From contig NC_054559.1 of NCBI RefSeq assembly GCF_017654505.1, positions 5,061,281 to 5,125,280 of the forward strand: a stretch of 64,000 nucleotides of DNA, given 5' to 3'. The notes below the pieces were generated by a model. It ran no database searches, was not told the DNA's origin, and saw only the letters and a program-made list of their open reading frames with translations. Positions within the stretch are counted from its first letter, which is position 1. Every line of letters begins with the position of its first letter. This document shows positions 33,961 through 47,281 of this stretch, in pieces. Position numbers and translations under genes: made by a program. The stretch comes from Polyodon spathula. Its lineage: Eukaryota; Chordata; Actinopteri; Acipenseriformes; Polyodontidae.

Positions 33961-34815
33961 TGTTGGTCAACGTCAAAATAAACCAGGGATTGCAAGCAGT
34001 TTGATATCCACAACATTTATATTAAACAATGTATTTATGTTTTAAAACAGCACATATCGCACAAAAAAAAAAAAAAAAAAATGTCCTTGAAGAGCACACG
34101 GCCTTAGCCCACTGCGCCACTGCGCTGCTGTTGAAATGCATTCATTTTTTTAAGCTTACATCCATGCCTGACCAACTTTCGCTGAAAATCTGAAGCAGCT
34201 GCTCAATTCTAGAAATGCTCTATTTCCTGTTTGAACATATCTAGTTTCCTGTTTGGTCAATAGCATAGAATGGAATTGTACACAAAAGTGGCACGTAGCT
34301 TCCTTGTCTAAATCTCTTATCTCTGATAAATTGTAGTTCCTTGTTTAATGAAAAATAAATAAAGGTTTAATATATTAGGTAGAAATAAATAAATTATTTA
34401 AAAAATGAATAGAGAAATAAACATAGTTAGAAAAATTATTTAATTTTTTAAATAAATAAGTGTAAAAATTAATGTTAATATTATAAATGTACAAATATAT
34501 GAACAAATAGCAAGCCAGAAAAATATGTCATATTAATAAATTTGGCTGATGCTTTTATCCAGAGCAATTGACATATACTTATACAAAAAGTATATTTCAT
34601 GTAAAACATAAATCATAGTTATACAATGAGACTAGTGAGATTAGTGCACTGTGCTCTTGACTAGAAGGTTGCGAGTTCCATCCTGGGTGGGGGACACATC
34701 GCTGTTTTATCTCGATTGGTCCAATAAAAAAAAACACTGTATAAATGAGTGATTGCATTTAAAAAAAAAAATTGTAAGTAGGCCTGGATAAGAGTGTCTG
34801 CTAAGAAATAAAATA
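33960..34815 (+). repeat. Compound dispersed repeat, copy 3
   Basis: Block order matches copies 2 and 4. The minus-strand tRNA-like module (complement of CGGCCTTAGCCCACTGCGCC) is near 34100 and the plus-strand tRNA-like SINE is near 34640-34700 (GGTTGCGAGTTCCATCCTGG), ending in GGATAAGAGTGTCTGCTAAG. A short 5S-like piece (AGCCTGGTTGGTATAGGATG) follows. Confidence 0.78.
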
Positions 34816-35089
34816 ATGATTTTCAAGCCTGGTTGGTATAGGATGAGAGACTCAATTAATGTTAATTGATGTTTGATGCTAGTTTTTCACATTCAATGGC
34901 AATATTTAACATTTAACAGCACCCGTTTCGGAGGACAGCGTGTGTTCGTCTTTGCCGCTCCTGAGTCAGCGTAGGGGTGGTAGCGGTGAGCTCAGCCTAA
35001 AAAATAACTGGGCATGTCAAATTGGGAGAAAATAACAAAAATAATTGGCAACAACTTCACGTTTCTCACAGATGCAGGGTCTTCTTTTG

Positions 35090-35396
35090 GTTGAACACTA
35101 ACCATTTACAAAGGAACAAATCACTTGCACTACGACCCCTATATATACCCTCCCCCATGACTCCTAGGTTAACGAGAACATCAGCTCCTCCAATCCTCGG
35201 ATGCCACGTCGTTTCCTGAATGAGTCATTGAGTTTGGGAACAGTAGCTCTGCCACTTTTCTAGATGACTGATTTCCACCTAAACCAAGGAGTAACTTGTC
35301 ATGCCATTTAGTTAAGGGTATTCTGTTCCTTTTACACAGCACTCTCACAGGTCGGGAGAGAGATCTAACATCAAGAATCATTCGATTTCTGTCACA
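35090..35396 (-). repeat. Partial LTR, family R
   Basis: Matches the right half of the solo LTR at 38208-38971: AACCATTTACAAAGGAACA, CATCAGCTCCTCCAATC, CAGGTCGGGAGAGAGATCTAACATC-type text, ending CTGTCACA. The other half is missing. Confidence 0.6.
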
Positions 35397-35497
35397 GTTT
35401 TGTAAAAACTTGTTTATCATTCATTGGTTTGTCCTTCACCCGTAACTCTGTACACAAATATCTACACCATTTCCATTTCTTAAACTGAATTGAGCAG

Positions 35498-35930
35498 TGT
35501 GGCAGAGCAGAGCTCTGCCCTATATAGATTGGCAGGGATGGGGGTAAATTCCCCTACCTGCCTGGGTTTATTGTGTTCAGGTGGCTGGGATTGATTGGAG
35601 TAATTAACAATCAATCAGCACCCAGCCACCTGACAAAAAAGGAGGCCTCAGCTTCCCACTTGGGGAGAAGGGAGCTGAGAAAGCAAGCAGATGGTTGTGC
35701 TTGCTGTTTTTGGTTATGTGTTTTTTTTTAATTTTCTAATCCAGTGAAGGCATCGCCCAGCCTGGAAACCTTTATTTTTGTAGTTTTGCTTATGTGTTTT
35801 GTTATTTGTGTTTAAATATCTTTGTTTTCGCCTTTGTGCTCTTTTGTTTTGTGTTTATTTATAATAAAAGTATTAGTTTTCTGAACTGCAGTCTGTCACT
35901 GGGCCTCTATCCACTCGCCAGTCTGTCACA
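35498..35930 (+). mobile_element. Solo LTR with TSD AGCAG
   Basis: The LTR runs TGTGGCAGAG to CTGTCACA, flanked by perfect AGCAG duplications (35493-35497, 35931-35935). It has a polyadenylation-type AATAAAAG near 35862. With no internal region or second LTR it is a solo LTR, left by recombination between LTRs. Confidence 0.92.
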
Positions 35931-35989
35931 AGCAGACAAAGATTATTCATCTAAATATACAGGTTTACACATGCTTTTTTTATCTCAAC

Positions 35990-38150
35990 ACAACAATTTG
36001 TATAGCTCAGCTTAACTTCCTGAATATCGTCAAGACTAGGTGACAAGAAAGCAAAAATAGCACAGCAAATAGTTTGTTTATTTGCTACATTATAAAATAA
36101 TCAACATATCTCTTATTATTACTATATGCTTGCAGCTCATAACATGTCTTACAATATCATATATACAAAAACATTTGGGGATCAAAATAGCACATATATA
36201 TGCTCTGAAGAACACAAAGTACTAGAATTTGTTATAATGTCTTTTAATCGATTCCTTCAGGTCAGGAATGTGGAACTTAAAAGCATAGCAAACAAGAGGC
36301 AAAGTGCAACATCTATTGTTATTCTGTTATGTAAGATAGAAAAATAAATGAATGCTGAAACCCTGGACAATTTGTGCTGCCCCACAGGTATTGCTGTCCA
36401 TGGCAACGGTTCTTTCTTTGCAGCTTCCCTTCAACATGAGAGAGAAAGGAAAGACAGTCTTATCTACACCAGTAATATAGTCCTCTTCTGTTCTCTATAA
36501 ATGCCAAAGCTTTTGGGTCGTTTGACTTTTGATCAGACTGTGTGGCACTTGTGATGTTGTTTACTAAAGCAACTGGGGAGATATAACTTTTTCTGAATTA
36601 TCCTCTCTTATCACCCAGTGGAGTCACATTTAGAAAGTCACAAAGCCTGTTGTTGAAAAAGGTTAAAAGAATATTCAATACTTTGTGGGGAAATGCTATC
36701 CATAAATGTTGTTTTTAAAATGACAAGAGCTCTGCGTTTGTACTAATACTCTAGAAGCCAGCTTTAGATATCTTAACAGTAATGTGCAGTAAATTGTCTT
36801 GGGGAAGTTACTTTTAAAAAGTAATCTGTTACAGTTAAAAATTACTTGAACAAAACTAGTTACAGCTACAAATAGTGACTTCCCAGCCACCGTTTACATT
36901 TTAAAGAAATATTTGTCAGTTTATTAAGGCTGCAGCTCGAAATATTCTTTGAAGATCTAGCTATTGAAACCCTTGTTGCTGTTTTCTAGCAAGATAATAT
37001 GAAAAGCGCATTCTGTAACATAAGGTTTAACTTGCTCTGTTGAAACTCTTTCTGATTTCCACATTATGCATTAGCTGTAGTTTACAATGTAGAACTGCAT
37101 GAGTGGGAGAAGTCAGGTGATTCGTGACTGTGCTTCTGATTGTAGAAAAGAATATGGATTATTTTCTTGGGGAAATCCATAATATCCAATACTAACCAAC
37201 CACTAATGGAAAACAAATTGGATTGTTTGCTTCCTTGAAAAAGGTTCACATTATTGGTTTTATGAGTCAGTTAACCAAAGGGCACACTGCAGTAGGTTCA
37301 TTTGCATCCATTTATATATTAGAAAGCATTCTTTATACCGGTTTCTCCAGTGGCCCAGTGTCAGGGCTATTAACATAGTGGCAGTTATTCAAAAATGCTG
37401 TGAATTTATGCAACTTGTTTGGATTTTAAAAATCTTGCATATATTCACAAAGCTGTGAAATTCAAAAGATCTATCTACAGAGAAATTGCTAATATTGCAA
37501 AGCTGCAGCAATTAATACATTTAAACTAATATAAACAGGAAATGATGCAACTCAGACTACGCTCAGCTGATGCAGTGTATTTGCGTACGAGGTGAGTCAG
37601 AGATTCGAAGTGTTCAGAAACATAGGAAGGGCAACTTTACTAATAATAGCTGACAATGTCTTAGAGAATGAAGCCAGATTATTTGGAAAGGGAAAAAACA
37701 ACAAATTCAAGAGTGAAAAAATTTGGTACAAAAACAATACACAACGTCTTAAAAACTATACTGCACAATTAGTCACTATGGTCTGCATATTCAAAAATAA
37801 TTATTGTTATTTTTTTTAATACCTTAAATTATCCCGGACCAAGACAGACTTGCCCGGACAAGGCACCAATAAAAATTATGAACTCATATAAAGATTATGC
37901 TTTTTAATATACAGCATCTGAGTAATCACGTGGTATACAGCAGTAGCCAAATGTTTTGCATTACTCTATAGAACTAACTAATCTCGCTTCATAAAGTCAA
38001 ATGAAACTTGCTGAATAATGATACGTTACGTTAACATATTTCAGTCAGGAAAACATATGCGACAGAGAACAATATGTATTAAAGCTTAAACAACAAATAC
38101 AATATTATACATATTTTCATTAGATCTTTGGCCTTTGGACTCGCCCTTCG
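35990..38150. other. No gene or clear repeat recognised
   Basis: AT-rich with short frames only (longest about 75 codons), none with a recognisable domain. Confidence 0.5.
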
Positions 38151-38207
38151 AGGTACCCCTGCCCATAATTTAGTTTGCTGATAATGGATAGGCTGACTGT
38201 AGGGAAG

Positions 38208-38971
38208 TGTGGCACAGTGGTTAACTGTGTGCAGGTGAAGGTAATGCAGCAGTAATTAATAAACAGACAGAAAACAATAATCCAGGTTCAATGTTGTTTA
38301 ATAGTTTTTAAATCCAATGGCCTGACGGCAAAACAACAGTATAATAACAATGGTAATGAAGCAATACAGCGGTGCATATTGCTTATTTGTAATCCGCAGG
38401 TTAGCCCTGAAATAATAACAGACTTGTTTCAGTTTACCCACACGTAACATATACACAAACACCAGTCCACTGTGTGTGCTTTAAAGCTCATAGTGAATAC
38501 AGTTCTTTAGTGCAAACAAAGTGCAGTGTTGTTGATCCAGGTTTAGTGCTGGCCTTTGGCGACAGCTCTGTGTGTTAAACATCTAAATAACAACAAACAG
38601 TATTTAATAATGATAAAACAAAACAAACACGATTATCATAGCACAGTTCTCCTATTAGTTACCAGTTTTAACCATTCACAAAGGAACAGATCACGTCACT
38701 ACGTCCCTTTAAATACTGTCAACCATGACCCTTTGGTTAACGAGCGCATCAGCTCCTCCAATCTGCAGATGCCACGCCATTTCCTGTCCGGTTCATTGAT
38801 TTAGTGTACCGTAGCTCTGTCCCCTTTCTAGATGGACAACTTTAGCCTAACCCTGGGAATAAACTGTCAGGCCATCCAGTCCAGCATACTCTGTTCCCTT
38901 TACACAGCGACCTTGCAGGTCAGAAGGGACATCTAACATCAATAATCAATAATCATTCGATCTCTGTCACA
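38208..38971 (-). mobile_element. Solo LTR, family R, with TSD GGAAG
   Basis: On the plus strand it runs TGTGGCACAG to CTGTCACA, with perfect GGAAG duplications at 38203-38207 and 38972-38976. Orientation is taken from the related copy at 49069, whose TATA-like GCATAAAAGG lies on the opposite strand. Partial relatives are at 35090-35396 and 44040-44305. Confidence 0.88.
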
Positions 38972-39396
38972 GGAAGCCATGGATGAGGCTGAAAAAACAG
39001 GTGGAGGCTAGAGAGGAGGAGACAAACTCTGACATACAGCAGGTAATGAATGGATTGAGGTAAATTATAAAGCCCTTCCTGGCTTGATCATTGGACATGT
39101 TGTTTATCGAATGATGAATGAGATACTAGCCATTTGACTGGCAAATGTTCTGGAAATGGGGATGCATGATTGATGTTTACTAGTTTAAAAGTGAGATTCC
39201 TGCCTGAACTACCATTTTGTTAAATTGAGTTACATATCACTTTGTAGTTATTTAACGAAAATCTAACACAAATTGAAAAATGTAACATCTCAAAATCTAG
39301 TATGAAATATTGTACTACTATTATGGCTTCCGACAGACTTTTGCGATATAATTTTGTACTATCTTTGATTACATGATGTTAAATAAAATATCTAAA

Positions 39397-39398
39397 CC

Positions 39399-39484
<86 letters not shown>
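39397..39484. repeat. (TA)n(TG)n microsatellite
   Basis: About 9 TA units followed by about 33 TG units. Confidence 0.96.
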
Positions 39485-39485
<1 letters not shown>

Positions 39486-39744
39486 TGTTAAGATATTATG
39501 ATTTGAAATATACAACAGTTGCTAAATAAATGCAAAAACTGCCAAATCCACTGGTGGTGGACCTGAGGCAGAAGAAAATGTATCCCAAACAATCCCTATA
39601 GAGGTTATAGACAAATAATACTGTATATTATAGTGTAACAGACTTATTGCTGTCAGCAATCAGACACCAGATAGTGTGGGGAAGCAATCAAAAAGTCAAA
39701 CAGAATGCTGCGTATATAAACAAAAGTGTAAAATCCAAGGAGAT

Positions 39745-39965
39745 TATGACGATTGTATCATGCACTAGTGGGACCACATTTCACAGTACCAAGGGAAATT
39801 GTGGTCTTTGACAGAGTCCAGTGAAGAGCAACCAGACTGATCACAGGTCTTTAATGAATGAGCTACTGTGCTAAGATAGGCTTAAAGAGCTAAATCTATT
39901 AGCCTTGAAGAAGAATTTTGTGATTGAAATCTTTAAAATCTTAAAACAAGTCAACAGTTAACCCT
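39745..39965 (+). pseudogene. CR1-like LINE ORF2 C-terminal fragment
   Basis: The plus strand reads LYHALVGPHF, then FDRVQ and RATRLITGL after small indels, the conserved C-terminal block of CR1-type ORF2. A 3'-tail-like piece of such elements lies at 40735-40810. Confidence 0.65.
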
Positions 39966-40137
39966 AACCACATATAGTGGAATCTGTCCCATCACCCTTG
40001 CACACCACCAAAAAATTTACAAACCCGGCACCATTGCATATAAAGCACGAGTGCTGCTGGTCTACGTTGGCATAAAAGTCAAAAAGTCAAAATAAACTCA
40101 TCACAGCCACGGTCAATCAGTAGTCCAAAACATACAT

Positions 40138-40266
40138 GCATCCATCTATTATCAATAACTGCTTTATCCTTTTACAGGGTCATGGTGAGTCGGAGCCTAT
40201 CCTGGCAGACACAGGGCACAAGGCGGGACCACACCTTGCACGGGATGCAAGTCCATCGCAGGGCAC

Positions 40267-40344
<78 letters not shown>

Positions 40345-40390
40345 AGGGGCAATTTAGAGTGACCAATCAACCTGAACAACCTGGGACCCT
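40138..40390 (+). repeat. Common fish dispersed repeat with CA expansion
   Basis: The text CAGGGTCATGGTGAGTCGGA, GCCTATCCTGGCAGACACAG and GCAAGTCCATCGCAGGGCAC, then a CA tract (40267-40343) and GGCAATTTAGAGTGACCAAT, matches a repeat found very widely in fish genomes. I do not assign it with confidence to a LINE family. Confidence 0.7.
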
Positions 40391-40464
40391 GGCTAGTCCA
40401 AAACAATTAAAAAATGCAAATATGTAGTTTAGTTAAGTCCGTTTTTTTTTTTTTCCTTGTGTTA

Positions 40465-40690
40465 AGTGTCAATTATAGTTATCAAATGTATTTAACAGAA
40501 ATTAAAAGTCTTGGATCATTTTAATGGTTTTATGTTTTTAATAATCTGTTTTATTATAGTACTCACTGGAACTGGATCCTTGATATTTGAATCCAGTTCT
40601 TCGGTTCCAAACCAGGAACTGGGTACCGGTTTCAAAGGAACTGGTTTGCACATCACTAGTCATAATGACTGCCGGCAGCAGTTTTAGGTA
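40465..40690 (+). repeat. Dispersed repeat shared with 13490-13660
   Basis: Shared text TCAATTATAGTTATCAAATG and a GGAACTGGATCC / GATATTTGAATCCAGTTC block. Its right part (AGTCATAATGACTGCCGG) also recurs at 47125-47160. Confidence 0.55.
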
Positions 40691-40734
40691 TGATTATAAC
40701 TGCAGCAATTTTAGTGTTAAGACCCAACGACAAA

Positions 40735-40810
40735 ATGTTGAGATCATTCAGGTATTGGGAACCCGATGAGCATAGATGGACTGAATGGCCTCCTCTTGTT
40801 CATAAATTCT
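40735..40810 (+). repeat. CR1-like LINE 3' tail
   Basis: GATGGACTGAATGGCCTCCT, then CTTGTTCATAAATTCTC and TTAAGTTCTTATAATA, matches the 3' terminal block of CR1-like LINEs in fish. Confidence 0.6.
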
Positions 40811-41221
40811 CTTAAGTTCTTATAATATATTGTATATTTTCAGACATGTACATCTACTGTATCTATTTACATTGTATTTACTCATAATAGGATAACTATC
40901 AAAGTATTTTATCAGTTGTCTTGAGGTGCCTGTATTTTTCTTTTCTTAATGGCAGAAAAGGGCTCTAACTTTGCCCCAGTAAAAACCCATGCCAAACAGT
41001 TTAAAGTGCAATGAAAGTTCATCATTTTAAAAAGCTGCTAGGAATGGTCCTCAGAGCAGTGCAGGGAGTAGTTAATGATAGCACAGTGTGAGTGCAGTCC
41101 ACTGTACTCTGAAAAGGAGTACCTGTCACATCAGGAGGACAGCTGACATTTCCAACTGCGTATTACCCAGTGATGTGAGCTCCACCTAAAGAGCACTGAC
41201 TAAAAGGAAACTGTGTTATAG

Positions 41222-41445
41222 GAGGCTGTTTAAAGAAACAGGCTTGTAAACAGCAGGTCCCCGGTTCAAATCCCAGGTCAGCCACTGACTCATTTTGTGA
41301 CCCTGAGCAAGTCAATTAACCTCCTTGTGCTTCATCTTTCAGGTGAGATGTTGTTGTAAGTGACTCTGCAGCTGATGCATAGTTCACACACCCTACTCTC
41401 CTATCTTGTAAAGTGCTTTGTGACATAAAGATTATTGTTATCAGG
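41222..41445 (+). repeat. V-SINE-type element, tail type 1
   Basis: A B-box-like CCGGTTCAAATCCCAGG (about 41262) precedes the strongly conserved central domain TGTGACCCTGAGCAAGTC / AACCTCCTTGTGCTTCATC and CTCTGCAGCTGATGCATAG. The tail reads CTTGTAAAGTGCTTTGTGAC. The central domain matches 63565-63670 but the tail differs. Confidence 0.78.
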
Positions 41446-42409
41446 AACTCGACACAGCTGTGTGGAGCACAGGACACAAGATCAGGCCAGGTCAGTTTGG
41501 CATTCATCAAAGAATTGAGCCAAACCTGGTTATTACTGCCACTAAGCACTTTGTAAAACTGGTCTTCAAATGCCCAGTAGTAATAATAGTCTGTATACCA
41601 TGATCAAGGCCCTTTATTCTCCTTTTTTTTTTACAGCTGCCCCTCATATCAGTGATATCATGGGGCAAGTACAACAGGGACAATGAGGCCTTGGCCTGTT
41701 TGGCTCCCCCGAGCGGCACAAAGCAGCTCCAGCTGAAAGGAGGAAGTTGGTAGTTACTGAAGTGTAAAGCAGGATGAGAGGATGAGGTGTGTCAAGACAG
41801 TGTCCCAGGCTAAGCAGGGGGAATGGATGAGATGGGAGAATGTGCAACAGCATAAGATTGCTATCACCACAGAACCGGAATGTGTGGGTTGGGGAGAACC
41901 CTGCCTGTCCTATGTATTCATCACTGGCAACCATGAAGCACGTTCTTACAGGATGGGGTGGCTCTGAGCCAGGATCACTTCACTTGGTGTCAGGACCAGG
42001 TACTGCAATTCTTGGCATTAGCACTGGAAGAATGGCATAATAAGATCAACAGCTCACCACCAATATCAGCAATAACAGCACACATTCCTCCATCCAGGAG
42101 ATCAACCAACAGGAAAGGTTGTTAGAACTGAGATTCGTCTGGGACAGTTGGAGGCTGCTAGAGACTGGAGAATGCAATGTAAACGTACTAATTTAAACCA
42201 AGAAAATCCCAAACTAATTAGTAGATACATTTGTGTAAATTAAAAAAAAAAAAGTTTTTGTGCAATATGGGGTTGTCTGTTTAACATGATGAACTTAAAT
42301 GCTGATATAGGTTAACTTCACCAGCTTTACATGGTTTGCATTCACAAACAACAGAAGCAGATGAGCTACTTTCCTGTCCTATGATGTAGCCTCCTGTTCA
42401 ACGCTGGTC

Positions 42410-42887
42410 TGCACCCTTGAAATAGTCAACCCAGACTCAGATACTGCAGTCCAGCGCCTCTTTGTGCACTTTTATTAATCACAAGAAAACAAAACACTGA
42501 AACAAATAAACAGTGGCCTGACAGCCAAAATAAACAGCCTTTTCTTTTCTTTAGTTTTCTCTCTCTTTCTTTCTCTCTATCCAAAGCACTATCCCTGTTC
42601 AGGCAGGACAAACCGCCTTCACTGAATCATTTTCTCTAAACAAACACGTCCTTTGTCTTTTATAGGGTGTGGCCTGGGTTAATTGACAATCAGTCATTCA
42701 ATCACCACCTGGCCACATTCCACACTTTTGTAATGAAATAATACAACAATGAATCAAACAATCAAACAAGCCAGGTGACTGTGCAAAGGTGGCCACATTG
42801 GTTCAAAGCTGTTTCTTTATGTCTGAGCCAACACACACACTCACACACCCACACATGCACATGTGCAGAGCCTCTGCTCTGCCACAT
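42410..42887 (-). repeat. LTR, related to the 35498 solo LTR
   Basis: On the minus strand it starts TGTGGCAGAGCAGAGGCTCT (from 42887), as the solo LTR at 35498 does, and shares the GGTTAATTGACAATCA-type block. The far end is less clear and no target duplication was found. Confidence 0.6.
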
Positions 42888-44039
42888 GACAGTCCCTAAA
42901 TATTATTTTCACTGATTTATGTTGTGGTACAAACATTCACTGCTTAGCAATGGAACTTGATTAATCTAAATGATTCTAGGACAAGACTGTAGAAGCGCCC
43001 CTACTGCCCTGTAGCTATTCAATTATCTAAACATTGTCTAAATACTGCCACTGAGATCATTTGAGAACCAAGGCTATGAAACTTAAATATCTAACAGAGC
43101 ATATGAATCTCTTTAATGCATTTCTGCCTGTAAAAATATGTAAACTGTCAGAAAGGATCCTATTTTAGTCATCCTCAATGTGTAGATTAATTGTATTAAC
43201 TGTTGGGTAAATTCTCAGAACTATAAAATACATAAGATATAAAAATACTAAAAGAAACTTGAAAAAATGTTTGAATGTTTTTGACAAAAAATCTTGATTA
43301 ATGTCTTCACAAACCCATCAAAGAGTTAGCATGCCGGTGCTAGGATTATTTGTTCAAAAGTAGTATTCTATTTATAATGACCCTGCTTTATAATGAGTGA
43401 GAGCAAGACAGAGCGAGACACAATGACAGCAAGTGGAAGCGAGAAACAGAACGAGTAACAGCAAGGGGGAGGAGAAGGAGGAACAAGGATACCACCACCA
43501 AAAGCTAAAAGCTAAGTCTATTTTCATTTAATTACTGTTTACTTATTTAATTACCCAGCGATTGGCTTGTGTGTATAATCCATCTACTCCATTAATTTTA
43601 ACTGCAACAATTACCGTCAATCGAGCGAATGTAAACAACACAAATCAATAGTCCAAACAGGAGCCCTAGGCTAAGAAAAAGTATAAAAACAAGTTATAAG
43701 TTAATACTATTGGGTAATATATTAGGGTGTCACGCATAGAGCCATGATGACAAGCAATAATTAGAAGTTTTAACATGTGGCCTGTACAGGTGGGACAGGC
43801 TGCACTTGAACAGGAGGGGATCGAGTGCACTGGGGTAGACAGTTAACAGAGTAATCAGGCAGAGTTTAAACTAGGGAATTTGGGTCAGGGAGAATAGAGC
43901 CAGGCGGACCTACACTACAAACTACACAGCAAACTAAAAAGTGCAACCAAATTGTTGCTGATGAAATGCCTATATTTAAAAAATGAAGCAAGGATACACA
44001 AGTTACAGGTAATAGAACCACTTCGAATAATGATTAGCA

Positions 44040-44306
44040 TTTCTCTGGCCCCTTTTATGCTACCCCGCATGATCCCTTGGTAAACAATTCCAGCTGCATC
44101 TATAGCTTGCAGCTGCTACCTCGTTTACCTTTCGGGTCAATATGTTCCTGCAAAAGAGTCTCGCTTCCATCCAGGCTGACCCACTCCATGACCTCGGAAA
44201 AGATCTGTCAGGCCAGCCCGTCCAGATACTTTTCCTTTTGCTATTTCGCACCCTCACAGGTCGAGAGGGAGATTTACAACCAGGACTCATTGTATTTCTG
44301 TCACAT
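44040..44306 (-). repeat. Partial LTR, family R
   Basis: The right end (ACAGGTCGAGAGGGAGATTT, then ATTTCTGTCACA) matches the end of the family R LTRs. The left part is lost or too diverged to follow. Confidence 0.5.
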
Positions 44307-44309
44307 TCC

Positions 44310-47115
44310 CCATGAGCTTTAGCAGGGTTTTTTTTTTTTTCTCTTTTAGTAAATTACGGTTTAATAAATAGGTTGCAGTTAAAGCTGAATGACATAGTCC
44401 AAAATAATTAGTTAATATTCTAAAGCAAGGGTGTCACTCTTATGTTCCATGGGGCAATTTTTGGCAGCCAAAAATGTACTGTATGGTTTTGGAATTCTTA
44501 TTTTAAACAACACGCCTCTTTAATATAACATACGTATTCAAGATGTACAGTCTGCATTGTATGAGTGACATTCCCCTTAAGCCAATCACAGCTCACAGAG
44601 GTAGTAAAATAGCCAATCAAATAGCACACGTGTAACAGCACTGAACACATTAGGATAGCAAAGGAAAGACTTGTTTAACCATTTTTATTTTTACTTTGGT
44701 TAAAATGTAAAATCAGTAGCCAAGAAGTAGTTGGAGCTGTCACGGAAGCAAAAGGTGAAGGCAGAAAACAGAAAATTCCAAAATCATTAGCCAGGTGATT
44801 ATTTGTTCAAAGAATATTTTTTTTATGAAAGATTATAACATACAATGTCACTATGACATGTTGCACGAAGGAACATGTTTTGAGTTTACTGGAAATGAAA
44901 GAAGCTATAGAGTCAAAGAAAGGTTTTTCTGATACTGAAAAGAAAAAAAATTTAAGTGCTCTGGATTACATGAACAACACAACCACAGGAAATTACTTTT
45001 TTTTTTCTTCAGGAAGCCATGGAAAGTGCAGAATTACAGTGGAAGAAACTAACTGGGATTACAACAGAGTGTGCACATTACATGAATGGACAAAAGAGCC
45101 GACTGTCTAGCAGTTAATGGCTAAAAATTTAAGAAAAAAATGCAGAAGTACCATTTTTCTTACACTGGATTCTGCATCAACAGACATTATGTGGAAAAGT
45201 TGCAGAATTAGAACATGTAATGAATATTGTTATCAGGTGTGCGAGATGTCAAGGAAATTCATGGTTAAATTAATTTTAATATAAGCATTTCTCAGATATT
45301 TAATTCAGACTATTGTGTGTGACATGCTGTGGTGATTGGGTTGTTAACACCAATTCCAGAACATTCTTAACAAGATCTACTTCAAAGCTTGTTGGTTAGA
45401 CCAAGACACAGGCCAAACGTAGTGTTAACTCTTTGAAGTTGGCCTACCAAAATGCTATCTGATTGTCTGGTCTCCTAAGATGTCATAAAACTTACCAAGC
45501 CAAGCTACAGTTGTACCATTATTGTGTTAAAAGTTAGTTAAAATGGTTTAAGAATTTTTTAATTACATAAGTTGTAAACACAACTTTAATAGTTATTTTA
45601 AGATTCCCAATAAACCTGAAGGGTTTATTGTGTTTTAAATGAATATTATAAACTAATAACTATTTTTGAATATTATCCTTCGAATGTATTATGATGTGTT
45701 TTATATGCTTGTAATTGTAATTTTGTATAGAGAATGAAACTGAAATGTATATGCTTCTTTTATGAATGTAACTAAAGTCATATTGAATAGGCAGTTTAAA
45801 TGATAAATGTAAAATCCTTTGATAACGAAATAGGTGGATACGTTCCATTTCTAACACACCCTTTTTGTGTGACACACAACTGTCTACCAAATACTGTGAA
45901 CCAATGAAAGGACTGACGAGGACTTGTTTACAGTACAAGGGAACACCTATACATTGTGTTATTTAAACTCAAAACAAGGATTTTCGTGGCTCTGGATTCG
46001 TTCTTTCTTCAAAACATCTCATCGCTCTCAACTCATCAAACTCCGAAGTTCTTCAACAAAGACTCAATGATGTAATCTTCAATGCTGTCCCGGAGAAAAT
46101 GGGCTCCCTCCAGAATGACAAAAGCTTTTGCCTTCAGACTTCACAGACATACTGCACTGCGCTGCTGCACAGCTAACTTCTACAGAGAGGACTACCATGT
46201 TAAGAAGATTTTGTTTTAAACATTGCACCAACAGAATAAGTATTAAACTTATATTAAACTTATATTGTGTGTTTACAAGTAACTGAACTGAATCCATGCT
46301 ATTGATATTGTCACAATACGTAATATGCTTCTATTCAACTAGATGGTGGAATATTGTACATGTGTACTTAGCCACTTGGAAGCTAGAGCATGTTCACGCA
46401 ATGTGTGACTGAACATTTAACAATGCATTACTTTTCCTTGAATGTTTTATTTTGTTTCTTCTTTATAGATATGTTTTTAACTATGAAGCCTAACCTTAAC
46501 TTCTTCCTTTGAGAATATGAATAAATGTAATAATAATTTAGGTTGTTAGGTTTCTTTTTTTGTCTTATAACAAATAACATTTACGATTGATTTGAAATAC
46601 TTAAACATACATACTATTAATTGTTCACCTCTTTTCATTATGAATCTAGGGATAATTATGCCAGAATCGTTAGCTCTTATTGAGGTATTCTGTTTATTAT
46701 GGTTAATAATTACATTATGATCTATAATGGATATTTTTTTAATGGTAATTGGCAAGGACACAGTTGTGACATAAATCTTAGATATACAATGTAAATATGC
46801 ACAACAGAGAAAAGAAATGCCGAGTGTCCAGAAGTCATAAACAGGTAAATTTCATATTGGTACTGTTTACTATTTCGCATTTTCACGGCTTGTCAGTATC
46901 TTTTTTTTCAGTGCTGTTAATAAAATTATATTCTGGAATATAAGTTAAATATTGAGACTTAGCATTATATACTCTGACATCTTCTTTTTTATTTTTTTTT
47001 TTACTGTTTGAGATTTCCATTGAAAGAAAATACTGTTCTATTTCCTCTATTATATTACATTGGTAATACTGAGTGTTTTAGGAAGGCTGCTTAGAATTAC
47101 TATAAAGTACATTAA
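44310..47115. other. No gene or clear repeat recognised
   Basis: AT-rich. The frame at 44853-45110 (85 codons) and others have no recognisable domain and no repeat ends were found. Confidence 0.45.
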
Positions 47116-47281
47116 AATCTAAGTCATAATGACTGCTGGCCATGGTTTTAGGTATGATTGTGGTTCTACACTATTATTCAACTTTTTTAAATCTTTTTAT
47201 TTAAAATTTAAGTAACATATATTTGCTCTTGCAGTGTGCATCACTGAATCCAGTTTGAGTTGCAGCAGCCTGCTGCTTTGT

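Noticed and set aside
40136..40427. Thr/His and Cys/Val repeat frames
   Set aside because: They are translations of a CA microsatellite inside a common repeat.
44853..45110. 85-codon frame starting MTCCTKEHVLSLLEMKEAIE
   Set aside because: No recognisable domain, no matching context, and this length is expected by chance in a window of this size.
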